This document shows positions 26,916 through 36,822 of a DNA stretch of 64,000 nt, piece by piece. Position numbers and translations under genes: made by a program. Position 1 is the first letter of the stretch, and each line of letters begins with the position of its first letter. Under the pieces are notes generated by a model, which did no database searches, had not been told where the DNA came from, and saw nothing but the letters and a program-made list of their open reading frames with translations. Source of the stretch: CAWBAT01 sp046331665 (GTDB lineage: Bacteria > Acidobacteriota > Terriglobia > Versatilivoradales > Versatilivoraceae); contig JAXLQK010000015.1 in NCBI GenBank assembly GCA_046331665.1, positions 1 through 64,000 on the forward strand, written 5' to 3'.

Positions 26916-28970
26916 TCACTTTGCGTCTCCACGTGGTTTCAAATAAGTTTCCAGCCACTCAAAAATGGTCTTGTACCACAACTCACTATTCTTGGGCTTA
27001 AGAATCCAGTGGCCCTCATCAGGAAAGTACAGCATTTTAGAGGGGACTTGTTGTCGCTGAAGGGTCGTAAAGAACTGAAATGCCTCCCCAATGGGCACGC
27101 GATAATCGAGCTCGCCGTGAATGATCAGCATAGGAGTCTTAAAATTCTTAACGAACAGGTGCGGCGACCATTGTTCGTAAGAGTGGGGATTGGTCCACGG
27201 TGTCCCTTGAAACTCCCACTCTGGAAACCACAGTTCCTCCGTCGCACCATACATACTCGTTAGGTTGAAAGGTCCCGCATGGGAAATCAAACACCGAAAT
27301 CGATCTGTATGCCCTTCCAGCCAATTCGTCATGTAACCGCCATAGGATCCTCCTGCAGCCGCCAGGCGATTGGGATCAACGTATCCGAGGGAGATAACGT
27401 GGTCAACACCCTTCATGAGATCCAGATACGGCTTCCCTCCCCAGTCATTACGGATCTCGTCCGTAAAACGTTGCCCGAACGAGGTGCTTCCCCGAGGGTT
27501 GGGCATGAGTACCACATAGCCTTGCGCGGCAAAAAGGTTCCCGTTCCAGCGATACTGAAAGGCATCGCTCCAGACCTGTTGGGGCCCTCCGTGAATCAGC
27601 AGGAGTAGGGGGTATTTCTTCTTGGGATCCGATCGTGGGGGCTTGACGGTCCAAGCCTGAATGGGAGTGCCCCCCGCCCCTTCGTACCAGATGGATTCGG
27701 CTGGACTCAGATCAAGCTGCGAGAGTAGCGGCGCGTTGATCTGGGTCAAGGGCTGTAGGCCACTTCCATCAGAGTTGGCCGTATAAATCTCAAAAGGTGT
27801 CGTGAAGCTTTGGCGGAGAAACACCAGGCGCTGTCCGTCGGGGCTGACTTGGAGATCATCATTGGAATGCGAGACAAGCAGCTTGTGAATTTTGCGCGAC
27901 GCAAGGTCAAATCGATAAATGGGATGGAGCCCCTGGGTTCCCACAACGCCATAGAGGCTCTTCGAGTCGGGAGCCCATTCAAAGCTTTCCACACTGAAGT
28001 CTTCTTCTCCGGTGAGGTTATGAAGGACACTCGTCTTCCGGTCATAGACCAGGAGTTGCCAACGGTCCGCTTCGTAGCCTGGCCGTTGCTGAGAGCGGAA
28101 AGCAATCCATTGTCCATCGGGAGAAAACCGGGGAGTCTGGTCGGCCCCCATACTTTGGCTGATCTTCAGGAGTTTCTGATTGCCCTCGATGGGAACAATG
28201 AAGACATCCTTGTTCGTGCTGAGGGTTTCGTCCGGATCCGTGTTTTGCACAAAACAGATTTCCTTGCCGTCAACGGAAAAGGCATAGTCGTCGGGCCCGC
28301 CCAGGGCAAACGGCGGAACATCTATGTCTCCAGGCGTTAGATCCCGGGGAGATCCTCCACCCGCAGGAATCACAAACAAGTGGCTGCGCTTTCCATCTTT
28401 CCAGAAATTCCAGTGCCGATAGAGAAGGCGATCCAGAGTTTTTGCCTTGACCGGATCGCTGGCTCGCTGCTTTTCGCGGGTTACGCTGCATTCGAAATCC
28501 GGGCAATCGGGATACACGTCAGAAACAAAGGCCAGATATTTTCCATCAGGAGACCAGAGTCCCCCGGAAGCCTCCAATCCTCCGGTGTCCACCGGGGAAG
28601 CTGATCCCGACTCCACAGAAAGCATCCAAAGCTGAGCCGTGCCGGAGCGGTTGGAAACAAAGACCAGGCGCCGACTCTCGGGGGACCAGCGAGCCCTGTC
28701 GTTCTTGCCGGGACCGCGGGTCAACGGACGAGGCTCTCCACCTGAGGCAGAAACCAGCCAGATGTCGCTGTTGACTGTGTTCCGCTCCAGGTCAGGCGTT
28801 GTTACAGTGAACGCGACCCACCTTCCATCCGGAGAAAGCTGTGGATCAGAGACCCGCTGAATCTGGACTAATTCCCGAAAAGTGAGAGGCCGTTTTTCAG
28901 CCGCCGCGGATACCGGACCCGCCGTCAGTATCAAAAATATTGCGAGGAAGCCTTGCACCATAGATCTCAT
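26916..28970 (-). CDS. Secreted S9 family peptidase
   Basis: A 684-residue serine peptidase of the prolyl oligopeptidase/acylaminoacyl peptidase type. A signal peptide (residues 1-24, ending near GPVSAAA) indicates export. Residues about 30-420 form a beta propeller with repeated SPDGRWVAF and SPESRRLVF units (PD40/WD40-like). The C-terminal alpha/beta hydrolase holds the triad Ser542 in GGSYGGY, Asp622 in HGELDYRVP and His654 in DEGHW. Family members cleave dipeptides or acylated peptides. Such exported S9 enzymes are numerous in Acidobacteriota and related peptide feeders. No obvious regulator is adjacent. Confidence 0.92.
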   Translation of the reverse strand: MRSMVQGFLAIFLILTAGPVSAAAEKRPLTFRELVQIQRVSDPQLSPDGRWVAFTVTTPDLERNTVNSDIWLVSASGGEPRPLTRGPGKNDRARWSPESRRLVFVSNRSGTAQLWMLSVESGSASPVDTGGLEASGGLWSPDGKYLAFVSDVYPDCPDFECSVTREKQRASDPVKAKTLDRLLYRHWNFWKDGKRSHLFVIPAGGGSPRDLTPGDIDVPPFALGGPDDYAFSVDGKEICFVQNTDPDETLSTNKDVFIVPIEGNQKLLKISQSMGADQTPRFSPDGQWIAFRSQQRPGYEADRWQLLVYDRKTSVLHNLTGEEDFSVESFEWAPDSKSLYGVVGTQGLHPIYRFDLASRKIHKLLVSHSNDDLQVSPDGQRLVFLRQSFTTPFEIYTANSDGSGLQPLTQINAPLLSQLDLSPAESIWYEGAGGTPIQAWTVKPPRSDPKKKYPLLLLIHGGPQQVWSDAFQYRWNGNLFAAQGYVVLMPNPRGSTSFGQRFTDEIRNDWGGKPYLDLMKGVDHVISLGYVDPNRLAAAGGSYGGYMTNWLEGHTDRFRCLISHAGPFNLTSMYGATEELWFPEWEFQGTPWTNPHSYEQWSPHLFVKNFKTPMLIIHGELDYRVPIGEAFQFFTTLQRQQVPSKMLYFPDEGHWILKPKNSELWYKTIFEWLETYLKPRGDAK

Positions 28971-29102
28971 TCACGACCGCCTTATTTTAGAAACTTGAAC
29001 GCATCCTACAAAGATGCGGCAGGCAACGCAAGAAGGGGCTGGAGCTTTCCGGGCATGCACCCCGGCGAAGCTTCTGACAAACCCCTCCTGAAGCCGTCTC
29101 CG

Positions 29103-30254
29103 TCAATACCGACCAAACTCCAGAGCGGCATCGTACATGGCAAGGATATTCTCCGGCGGCACATCGGCTTGGATGTTATGCACGTTGTTAAAAACGTATC
29201 CGCCGCCAGGTTTAAAGGCCGCGAGGTTGCGACCTATGCTGGCTCTGACTTCTTCAGGGGTTCCTCTCGGGAGAACTTGCTGCGAATCAATGGCGCCCCC
29301 CCAAAAGCAAAGCTTATCGCCAAACGCCGCTTTGAGAGCTCCGGGATCCATCCCTTTGGCTGAAATTTGAACCGGATTCAAGATATCGATCCCGTTATCC
29401 AGCAAATCAGGGATATAGTCTGTGACGGCCCCGCAAGAGTGATACCAGATCTTAGCCGCTGTTCGCGATTTGATGTACTGCACCAGCTGTTTCTGGCGTG
29501 GTTTAATGATGGATCGATAAAGCGCAGGCGAAAACAGGGGCCCTCGTTGCCCCGCAAGATCGTCACCGATCATGATGACATCAAGGACATCTCCCACCTC
29601 CGTAAGAAACAGGCGGAACCAGTCGAGCCAGAATTTCAGCATACGATCCAACAGGGTTTCCAGGATTTCAGGCCTCTCCATCATGTCGGTAAACAGGTTC
29701 TCCAGACCCCGCAAATACCAGCAATATTCGTATACAACCCCGGAAATCCCGCTCACCACGGGATAAGGGGTGTCCCGCCGGAGCGCTACGACCTGGTCGC
29801 GAATCCCCTCAAAACGCGAGGGATCGTCACCCTTTGGAAAAGGATAGCCCTTGATTTGCTCCAGGGAAAGCCCGGCCAGCGGGGAGTGGGTCAAATCAAA
29901 ATAATTTGGCGATCGATCTGGCATGGACCAGGTGACCCCAAACTCATCGGTAAAATCATTCCACATTTCACCATGGCGTTCCTGCCGGACAACAGCGGCT
30001 TTAAAGGTGGCCGGCTCACTGGCCCAGACATAGCGTGTATCGACGTGAAGCCGATCCAGAACGGCTTCCGACGGTTTGGCGAGTTGTTGCACGAGATCCA
30101 TGATAGAGAGTTCTTCCTTGAGTCCCAGATGCTGGATCAACTTCAAATAAGCAAATTTATGGATGCCGGTTTGGTTCCCTCCGAGGTCGATGGGAACTCG
30201 ATCTGGAATCCGATGCTCCAAGGCCAGCAAGAGCCGCTCGCGGGATGTCATCAT
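29103..30254 (-). CDS. Uroporphyrinogen decarboxylase-fold (URO-D) protein
   Basis: A 383-residue protein of the URO-D superfamily that includes corrinoid methyltransferases (MtaA/MtbA-like) as well as HemE. It starts MMTSRERLLLALEHRIPDRVP, a pattern typical of the methyltransferase-like branch, and has VMIGDDLAGQRGPLFSP and WYHSCGAVTDYIPDLLDNG, with a His-Ser-Cys that can bind zinc in MtaA-type proteins. The HemE-specific N-terminal RQAGR motif is absent, so it is not the heme enzyme. The ribosome site is GGAGGGAG. Related proteins often sit in sugar or methyl-compound catabolic loci; no partner is visible here except a divergent GH28 gene. Confidence 0.8.
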   Translation of the reverse strand: MMTSRERLLLALEHRIPDRVPIDLGGNQTGIHKFAYLKLIQHLGLKEELSIMDLVQQLAKPSEAVLDRLHVDTRYVWASEPATFKAAVVRQERHGEMWNDFTDEFGVTWSMPDRSPNYFDLTHSPLAGLSLEQIKGYPFPKGDDPSRFEGIRDQVVALRRDTPYPVVSGISGVVYEYCWYLRGLENLFTDMMERPEILETLLDRMLKFWLDWFRLFLTEVGDVLDVIMIGDDLAGQRGPLFSPALYRSIIKPRQKQLVQYIKSRTAAKIWYHSCGAVTDYIPDLLDNGIDILNPVQISAKGMDPGALKAAFGDKLCFWGGAIDSQQVLPRGTPEEVRASIGRNLAAFKPGGGYVFNNVHNIQADVPPENILAMYDAALEFGRY

Positions 30255-30504
30255 AGGGGCTCCCTCCGTGGGTATGAGACAAAAGAAGGCAGATCCAATG
30301 ATACGAATGTTATCGCCGAGGCAAATTCACGTTGGACTCCGGTGAGTGGAAAGCACTCAGGAGCTATATGAGGAATCTCCAACTGATGATAAGATTCCCT
30401 CTGAATTAAAGTCAAATGAATTGGCCCCGTTAGAGCAAGCGCAACTGGCACCGGAGCCAGTGTTTGACCGCAATCATCGACACTAAAGGGAGAGATGAAC
30501 CGCT

Positions 30505-32157
30505 ATGGATTCACGCTGCTTGTTAAGGATACGTCCCGGGGTGATGGCAGGGTTGATCGCCTTGTTCTTTATGGCTGTTGCAGAGGCGGCTTCGGGACCC
30601 GCTGTCTACAATGTCAGGGATTTTGGGGCGACAGGAATGAAAAAGGATAATGCCCTGCCCGCCATCCAAAAAGCCATTGACACTTGTGCCGCCTCCGGGG
30701 GGGGAATGGTCTACCTTCCACCGGGGGAATACACCTCGGGCCAGATTCGTCTGAAGAGCCATGTGCGCTTTTATGTGGAAGCCGGCGCGACGATCTATGC
30801 CACGATGGATCCCACGGCTTTTGAAAAATCGCACTGGGGGGCATTGCTCTATGGTCAGGATCTCGAAAACATCAGCATCGAAGGCCGGGGAACTTTGGAC
30901 GGACAAAGTGAATACATCTGGCACCTGGATGACATCGACGACGCCTACATTCGGGAGAACAGTCTGCTCATGAAATCCCTTGGCAAACCGCTGATGCGAG
31001 CGTTCCCCAAAGGAAATCCGAATGAATCCAGCTACCCCAGACTGGTCCTTCTGGTTCGCTGCAAGGATGTGCGCATTTCCGGGCTCTCGTTTATTCGCTC
31101 CCGTAGTTGGAACATCAACCCCTATGCCTGTGAGCGCATGGTGATTGACGGAATCTACGTTCACAGCAGCTTAAAGGAAGGAGTGTGGGCGGATGGCATT
31201 GATCCCGACGGATGCAAGGATCTGCGCATCAGCAACAGCACCATCGAAACCGGTGATGATGCCCTGGTATTTTATTCATCCAACGCCTTCGGACCTCCCA
31301 TGGCCTGTGAAAACATCACGGTGACCAATTGCCGATTTTCTTCCGCTTCCAGCGCCATCAAGTTTTGCGATGGCAACATGGTCGCTGTCCGCAAAGTGAC
31401 GATTGACAACTGCGTGATCACCAGTTCAAACCGAGGCCTGGCGTTCATGATGTTTAACAAAGGCTATGTCAGTGATGTCATCCTTTCGAATTTGACCGTG
31501 GAAACCATCCCATTCGACTGGTTTTGGTGGGGAGACGCCGACCCCATCCATTTTAATATCATGCGAGGCAGTGAACTCGACCCTCGGCAACCGCGCGAAA
31601 AGGATCCGCCCGTTGGGTCGATCCGTAATGTACTGCTGAAGAATATCATCGCCCATGGCAGAGGGACTTCCAAAATCAATGGACATCCGGAAAGCTGGCT
31701 CGAAGGGGTAAGACTGGAAAATATCCGCCTCTTTCTTTCCTCCGACCCCACGGCCTATGGCCAAAAAGCCGTCCACGCCATGAAATTTCGCTGGGCCAAA
31801 GATTTGAAATTGAAAGATGTGGAAGTAATCTGGGACAAACCGGAGTCGACAAAATGGGAAAGCGCCCTCTACCTTGAGGATGTGAAAGGATTGCAGATCG
31901 ACGAGTTCACGGGGCGACAGGCAAAACTGGATTCAGAAACCCCGGCAGTGGTTCTCAACCAGGTTGAAGACGCCCTGATTCGCGACTCGGCGCCACGGGA
32001 AGGCACCAGGGTATTTTTGAGCGTTCAGGGAAACAAAAGCAACGGGATCCTGCTCATGAACAACGACCTCCGCAAGGTTAAGGTTCCCTTTAACGTGAGT
32101 AATGGCGCCAATCGCGGAGCGGTTCAGCTTTTGAACAATTCGGGTTCAGCAAATTAG
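30505..32157 (+). CDS. Secreted GH28-type pectin-degrading enzyme
   Basis: A 550-residue exported protein with a right-handed beta-helix fold of glycoside hydrolase family 28 (polygalacturonase-like). A signal peptide (about 1-31, core LIALFFMAVAEA) is followed by YNVRDFGATG, the usual N-terminus of these enzymes. The acid pair region is ADGIDPDGCKDLRISN and the GDDALVFYSS stretch, matching the Asp residues of the GH28 active site. The classical SxGHG is not evident, so the exact linkage could differ (rhamnogalacturonan, xylogalacturonan or related polymers). It fits with the GH29, GH78 and pentose genes further along. An AAGGGAG ribosome site stands somewhat far (about 12 bases) from the start. 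Confidence 0.85.
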   Translation: MDSRCLLRIRPGVMAGLIALFFMAVAEAASGPAVYNVRDFGATGMKKDNALPAIQKAIDTCAASGGGMVYLPPGEYTSGQIRLKSHVRFYVEAGATIYATMDPTAFEKSHWGALLYGQDLENISIEGRGTLDGQSEYIWHLDDIDDAYIRENSLLMKSLGKPLMRAFPKGNPNESSYPRLVLLVRCKDVRISGLSFIRSRSWNINPYACERMVIDGIYVHSSLKEGVWADGIDPDGCKDLRISNSTIETGDDALVFYSSNAFGPPMACENITVTNCRFSSASSAIKFCDGNMVAVRKVTIDNCVITSSNRGLAFMMFNKGYVSDVILSNLTVETIPFDWFWWGDADPIHFNIMRGSELDPRQPREKDPPVGSIRNVLLKNIIAHGRGTSKINGHPESWLEGVRLENIRLFLSSDPTAYGQKAVHAMKFRWAKDLKLKDVEVIWDKPESTKWESALYLEDVKGLQIDEFTGRQAKLDSETPAVVLNQVEDALIRDSAPREGTRVFLSVQGNKSNGILLMNNDLRKVKVPFNVSNGANRGAVQLLNNSGSAN

Positions 32158-32274
32158 AATTCCGATCTGTCTGGCGTCTTCCTTTTGACGTGGCTTTCCA
32201 TTGCCGGACCAAAGGCATGAGTCTGCCATTGCCTCTAAGCTGCCGAACTCCCAATCTGAACGCGGAGGTGCCGT

Positions 32275-32922
32275 TTGGACAATGATCTCTTCCGCTTTGG
32301 TTTAACCGCCTTTGTCACTCTGTTTGTCGTTGTGGATCCTTTGGGAGGGGCGCCGCTGTTTGTGGGATTGCTGAAAAGCAAAGAGCGACCCGTGAAGCGC
32401 CAGACTCTGACGCGCGCCGTCTTCATCGCCTTCGGAGTTGCCGTCTCTTTTCTGGTCGCCGGTAAGGCCGTACTTTCGCACCTTGGAGTCACCGTCCCCG
32501 CCTTTGCCATCAGCGGCGGGGTGCTCTTGTTCGTTACCGCGCTCCCCATGCTCTTCGGGCAGCGGCCCGGCTTGCAGGCACCGGAAAACACTGAGCGCAG
32601 TACGGCCGGAGAAGACATTGCTGTTTTTCCGCTGGCGATTCCACTCTTGTCCGGCCCTGGCACCATCGCCAGTGTCCTCCTGCTCGCCAATCAGGCCGGC
32701 TACGAAGCCGCTCGGATGGGGATTCTCTTTTTTGCCATTGTCGCGGTCTTCGCTCTGACCTGGCTGGTTCTGCAGGCCGGGGAATCGCTCATGGAACGGC
32801 TCGGAGAAGGCAAAATGCATATCTTGACCAGGGTGCTGGGAATTCTCCTGGCCGCCTTAGCCGTTCAGTTTGTCCTCAACGGAATCTCCGCCTATTACCG
32901 CGTCTTGCTGGCGGGAGGATAA
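32275..32922 (+). CDS. MarC-family integral membrane protein
   Basis: A 215-residue inner-membrane protein with about six hydrophobic segments, of the MarC/UPF0056 family. Segment 1 is FGLTAFVTLFVVVDPLGGAPLF, with the conserved DPxGxxP-like turn. VFPLAIPLLSGPGTIA is the second signature. The function is not known; older claims of a multidrug role were not upheld. The start is a TTG at 32275, supported by GGAGGTG four bases before it and by the family N-terminus. Confidence 0.88.
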   Translation: MDNDLFRFGLTAFVTLFVVVDPLGGAPLFVGLLKSKERPVKRQTLTRAVFIAFGVAVSFLVAGKAVLSHLGVTVPAFAISGGVLLFVTALPMLFGQRPGLQAPENTERSTAGEDIAVFPLAIPLLSGPGTIASVLLLANQAGYEAARMGILFFAIVAVFALTWLVLQAGESLMERLGEGKMHILTRVLGILLAALAVQFVLNGISAYYRVLLAGG

Positions 32923-33005
32923 CCAATCTCGTCTTCCCCGATCACGTCGCTTCTCTCCCCAGAAAATAAAACTGAAAGAATACGTTTTAACCCTTCCATT
33001 GATAA

Positions 33006-34763
33006 TTATTCAGGCACGATCGGCAGAATCAAAGCCGAGGGATGTTCGCGATCATGGTAGATGTGATTTGTGGCTTTGACCATGCGAACTCCACGCTCTG
33101 GATCTTCCCCTGTATTCAAATTGCGGTTGAAGCGCGGGAAGTTGCTGCTACTGACCTCCAGCCGCAGTCGGTGCCCCTTCAAAAATACATTGGAAGTCGA
33201 CCAGAGGTTGATCGTCAGTTTGTAGATCTCGCCAGGATTCATGAACTCTGCTTTGGACATGGAGTTTCGGTAGCGCGCCCGCAAGATTCCATCGAGCAGG
33301 TTCTCCGCACTGCCATTGGGAGCAACATCGATCAATTTGCCTGTGAAATCAGTATCCACCGCCGAGGAACTGACGAAAAGCTCCAAGCTGATGGGACCGG
33401 TCACTTCGGTGTCCCGGGGGAAGGCCGGAGCGGTATAGACAAGGACATCGTCGCGAGTTTCCGTGGGTCTTTGATCGACGGGGCCCGCAGATTCAAGGCG
33501 GGGGACAGGGCCTCCCCTTGTAATTACCGGGTCGGCCGGGTCATAAACATACTCATCTGGAGCTTCCCTTATTGGAGAGGTCGTGCTTAATGCTCCATCC
33601 CCATGGAGCGTATTGGCATTGCCCGTCGAGTGGAGGTAATAGCGTGTCGACTGACTGCGCTTGAGAGGCCAGTCTTCTTCCTCGCGCCAGGCATTTTTCC
33701 CCATTACGAATAGCTTTACGGGCTTCTCCCGACCAAGGCCGTTCTCCACACCTTTGAGAAGGTAGTCATACCAGCGGAGCGTCAGTGCCCCAAAATCGGG
33801 GACAGATTCTTTGCCGAAATCAAGATCACCAATCTTTTGCGTGATTCCAGCGTGTCCGCCCACGGTCACCCAAAGCCGCTGATTGTTTTTTGCTGATTCA
33901 CTTCCACCATGCGCTTTGATTCCCAAATAATTTTTCAACGATCCATCCTGGAAAAGATCGTACCAGGCCGCAATATGGAAACCAGGAACCGTGATCCTGG
34001 AAAACTGCTCTTCGATCGACCATTGTTTCCAATAATCGTCATAGCTGGGGTGGGCCAGCCAGTCGAGATAGTAGCCGGCCAGTCCCGACGCCGTGCCGGG
34101 AACGAGAAGGGGATATTCCGCCAGCGGGAGGATCTTGTCATCGTGTCCGCGCGGGGAGTCTTTGAGGACCCGGCGATTGAGGGTATCCATGGCAAAGTAG
34201 CCTGCCCAGGCCTGATTAAATGATTGCGCAAAGGCGCCCCCCTGGTAAGTCCAGTTCTCATGGTAATTGGATCCGGTGATCACCGGCATGATTCCCGCCA
34301 GATGCGGCGGCGCCGCGATGGCGGTTAACATCTGCGTGACCCCCACATACGACATTCCCACCAGACCCACCTTGCCATTCGCATAAGGGAGCGCCGCTGC
34401 CCACTCAACGGCATCGTAGCCGTCCTGCGATTCATCTTTGAACGGATACCATTCACCTTCAGAAGCAAAGCGGCCCCGACAATCCTGAATGATATACACA
34501 TAGCCTCGCGCAGCCGCTTTGACCCCAAACCCAACGCCCGCATAGGTCATGCGGCGTTTATCGTAAGGGGTTCTTTCCAAAAGAACGGGGAATTTTCCTT
34601 CCTCTTCTGGCCGATAGATGTCCGCCTGCAAAGTCACCCCATCCCGGGTTTTCATGGCGACATTCGTTTCGATCAACAGGTGATACTTTTCCTGAGCAAA
34701 GAGCTCCAGCCCCGCAAGCAGAATGAGCAAGGCCAAAACAGGGGAAAGTCTTTTGAGGTGCAT
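33006..34763 (-). CDS. Secreted CocE/NonD-family hydrolase, copy 1
   Basis: An exported alpha/beta hydrolase of about 585 residues, X-Pro dipeptidyl-peptidase/cocaine-esterase type. The start at 34763 (MHLKRLSPVLALLILLAG) is chosen because it gives a signal peptide and has an AGAGGT site; the longer frame to 34967 would run into the neighbouring gene. The hydrolase core has RTPYDKRR, QDCRGRFASEGEWYPF and the nucleophile motif GMSYVGVTQ. A C-terminal jelly-roll domain carries TGPISLELFVSS and the NFPRFNRNLNTG ending typical of the family. Known members cleave proline peptides or acyl esters. It is a clear tandem paralogue of the next upstream gene. Confidence 0.88.
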   Translation of the reverse strand: MHLKRLSPVLALLILLAGLELFAQEKYHLLIETNVAMKTRDGVTLQADIYRPEEEGKFPVLLERTPYDKRRMTYAGVGFGVKAAARGYVYIIQDCRGRFASEGEWYPFKDESQDGYDAVEWAAALPYANGKVGLVGMSYVGVTQMLTAIAAPPHLAGIMPVITGSNYHENWTYQGGAFAQSFNQAWAGYFAMDTLNRRVLKDSPRGHDDKILPLAEYPLLVPGTASGLAGYYLDWLAHPSYDDYWKQWSIEEQFSRITVPGFHIAAWYDLFQDGSLKNYLGIKAHGGSESAKNNQRLWVTVGGHAGITQKIGDLDFGKESVPDFGALTLRWYDYLLKGVENGLGREKPVKLFVMGKNAWREEEDWPLKRSQSTRYYLHSTGNANTLHGDGALSTTSPIREAPDEYVYDPADPVITRGGPVPRLESAGPVDQRPTETRDDVLVYTAPAFPRDTEVTGPISLELFVSSSAVDTDFTGKLIDVAPNGSAENLLDGILRARYRNSMSKAEFMNPGEIYKLTINLWSTSNVFLKGHRLRLEVSSSNFPRFNRNLNTGEDPERGVRMVKATNHIYHDREHPSALILPIVPE

Positions 34764-34845
34764 CGTGATTACCTCTTTTGAGATTGTTGTAGAAAGTGAG
34801 CTTTGTCGAAAGCAGTTCGAGTCCAGAATTTCCGTCTTCTTAAAG

Positions 34846-36597
34846 TTAAGGAACAATCGGCACCATGAGAGAGGAGGCATGAGAGGTGTCATGGTAGATT
34901 TTTTGAGTGGCCTTGACTTGCCGGGTCGTTGTCTCAGGGCTGGCTCCCGTATTGAGGTTGCGGTCAAAGCGGGGGAAATTACTGCTGGTCACTTCCAAGC
35001 GGAGTCTATGGTTGGCTAGAAACACCGTGGAGGTAGACCATAGATTGATGTTGAGTTTGTAAATCTCCCCCGGATTCATGAACTCAGGCTTCTCCCTGGA
35101 ATTCCGATAGCGGGCCCGCAAAATCCCGTCGCTGAGGTTCTGGGCAAATCCGTTTGGCCAAACATCGACGACCTTGCCCGTGAAATCCGTATCAATGGCC
35201 GAAGAGCTGATATAGAGCTCCAGCCCGATAGGACCGGTGACTTCGGTATCCTTAAGGAAAGGGGTCGTGGTATAGATAAGAACGTCGGAACGATTCTCCA
35301 CGGGCCGCTGATCGAGAGGCCCGGGAGGAAAGTGAACCGGATCCCCCAGGATGGGTCCCCCGTGTGTCGGGACGGGATCCGCGGGATCGTAGACGTATTG
35401 ATCGGCTGGTTCCGTTCCCGGACTCTCGGTCCTCAAAACGCCATCCCCCTGCAGCGAGTTGGCATTTCCCCCAGAGTGTAAGTAAAAGCGGGTCGCTTTG
35501 GCTCTCGCGAGCGGCCAATCCTCCTCGTCGCGCCAGACATTCTTTCCCATCACAAAAATTTTGACAGGTTTTTCGCTACCCATCCCGTTGTTGATCCCTT
35601 TAAGCAAGAAATCATACCAGCGCAGGCCGATCGCCTGGAGGTCGAGGACCGAATCCTTCCCAAAATCGACTTCGCCAATCTTCGGCCCAGCTCCGGCATG
35701 CCCCCCCGTCAGGATGATGAGCCGCTGCCCTTTGCGAGCGGCTTCATTTCCTCCGCTCGCTTTGATCCCCGTATAGTTTCGGATGGAGCCATCCTGAAAG
35801 AGGTCGTACCAGGCAGCGATGTGGAGAGAGGGGACTTGGATTTGAGAAAAATGCTCTTCGATCGCCCATTGCTTCCAATAGTCATCATAGGCCGGATGCA
35901 ACAGCCAGTTGAAGTAATAGTCGGCTAATCCGGCGGTCGACCCCAATTCGAATAAAGGGAAATCCGCAGGCGACTGTTTCCAATCTTCGACTCGGGGCTG
36001 GATCGACTTTGCCACCCGGCGTTGCAGTGTATCCAGCGCCAACGCCGAGGACCAAGCCTGATCGACTAAGAGGGAAAAGGCGCCTCCTTGATACACCCAG
36101 TGCTCGTAGTAGTTGGAGGCCGTAACGTACGGCATGATCCCGGCCAAATGAGGAGGCGCGGCCATGGCGGCCAGCAACTGTGTCGCACCGACATAGGATC
36201 CGCCAAAAAGACCGACCTTACCGTTGGCATATGGCAGGGCCGCGGCCCATTCCACCGCATCGTAGCCATCCTGCGATTCATATTTGAAGGGGTACCAGTC
36301 CCCTTCTGAAGCGTTTCGCCCCCGCACGTCCTGAACAACATAGACATATCCCTGGGCGGCCGCTTTCACGCCAAACCCCGCTCCCATTCGCTTGTCATAG
36401 GGCGTTCGTTCCAGGATAACCGGGAATTTGCCTTCGCGCTTGGGCCGGTACACATCAGCGCGTAGGCCCACTCCATCGCGCGCTTTCATGACCACGTTAT
36501 TTTCAACCGAGATCTCGCCGGTCCCCTGCGCCTGGAGTCCAGCGGCTGAGGCGAACGCGACCACCCAAAAGGCAAAAAGGCGCAGATTCTCTTTCAT
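34846..36597 (-). CDS. Secreted CocE/NonD-family hydrolase, copy 2
   Basis: An exported hydrolase of about 583 residues and close paralogue of the gene downstream. The start at 36597 (MKENLRLFAFWVVAFASAAG) gives a signal peptide and follows a GGGGGGAAGAG ribosome site. It has the same core: RTPYDKRM, QDVRGRNASEGDWYPF, nucleophile motif GGSYVGATQ and TGPIGLELYISS, with a jelly-roll C-terminus ending NFPRFDRNLNTG. About two thirds of the residues look identical between the two, so they arose by tandem duplication. The gap to copy 1 is about 80 bp, so they are probably cotranscribed. Confidence 0.88.
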   Translation of the reverse strand: MKENLRLFAFWVVAFASAAGLQAQGTGEISVENNVVMKARDGVGLRADVYRPKREGKFPVILERTPYDKRMGAGFGVKAAAQGYVYVVQDVRGRNASEGDWYPFKYESQDGYDAVEWAAALPYANGKVGLFGGSYVGATQLLAAMAAPPHLAGIMPYVTASNYYEHWVYQGGAFSLLVDQAWSSALALDTLQRRVAKSIQPRVEDWKQSPADFPLFELGSTAGLADYYFNWLLHPAYDDYWKQWAIEEHFSQIQVPSLHIAAWYDLFQDGSIRNYTGIKASGGNEAARKGQRLIILTGGHAGAGPKIGEVDFGKDSVLDLQAIGLRWYDFLLKGINNGMGSEKPVKIFVMGKNVWRDEEDWPLARAKATRFYLHSGGNANSLQGDGVLRTESPGTEPADQYVYDPADPVPTHGGPILGDPVHFPPGPLDQRPVENRSDVLIYTTTPFLKDTEVTGPIGLELYISSSAIDTDFTGKVVDVWPNGFAQNLSDGILRARYRNSREKPEFMNPGEIYKLNINLWSTSTVFLANHRLRLEVTSSNFPRFDRNLNTGASPETTTRQVKATQKIYHDTSHASSLMVPIVP

Positions 36598-36760
36598 GCT
36601 CTTCCCCCCGCTACACGGATTGCGCACTTCCAAGATTTTGTGACCCTACTATACTCACAAACCATCCCGCTTGTTAATCTGCATCCGTCGGCAAACCCTT
36701 CCCGCATTTTCCTCCTCCTGAACTTCAGCGAGAAAAAATTGACGTCGGGAGTGGAGCTAT

Positions 36761-36776
36761 GTTAGTAATTAGTTAC
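36761..36776. promoter_or_regulatory. Imperfect palindrome, possible TetR operator
   Basis: GTTAGTAATTAGTTAC is palindromic at 12 of 16 positions. It lies about 50 bp before the tetR start, just after a TTGACG (36739-36744) that could serve as a -35. TetR-type regulators usually bind palindromes of about 15-20 bp over their own promoter, so self-repression is plausible. Confidence 0.35.
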
Positions 36777-36782
36777 AAACAT

Positions 36783-36803
36783 CGAGCCTTCCCTGAAGGC
36801 TCG
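36783..36803 (+). promoter_or_regulatory. Stable hairpin in the tetR leader
   Basis: CGAGCCTTC and GAAGGCTCG form a perfect 9-bp stem with a 3-nt loop. It ends about 20 bases before the tetR ATG and just ahead of the AAGGAC ribosome site. There is no U-tract, so it is more likely a leader stem or a second operator half-pair than a terminator. Confidence 0.4.
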
Positions 36804-36822
36804 TCCAAGGACGAAGGACCCT

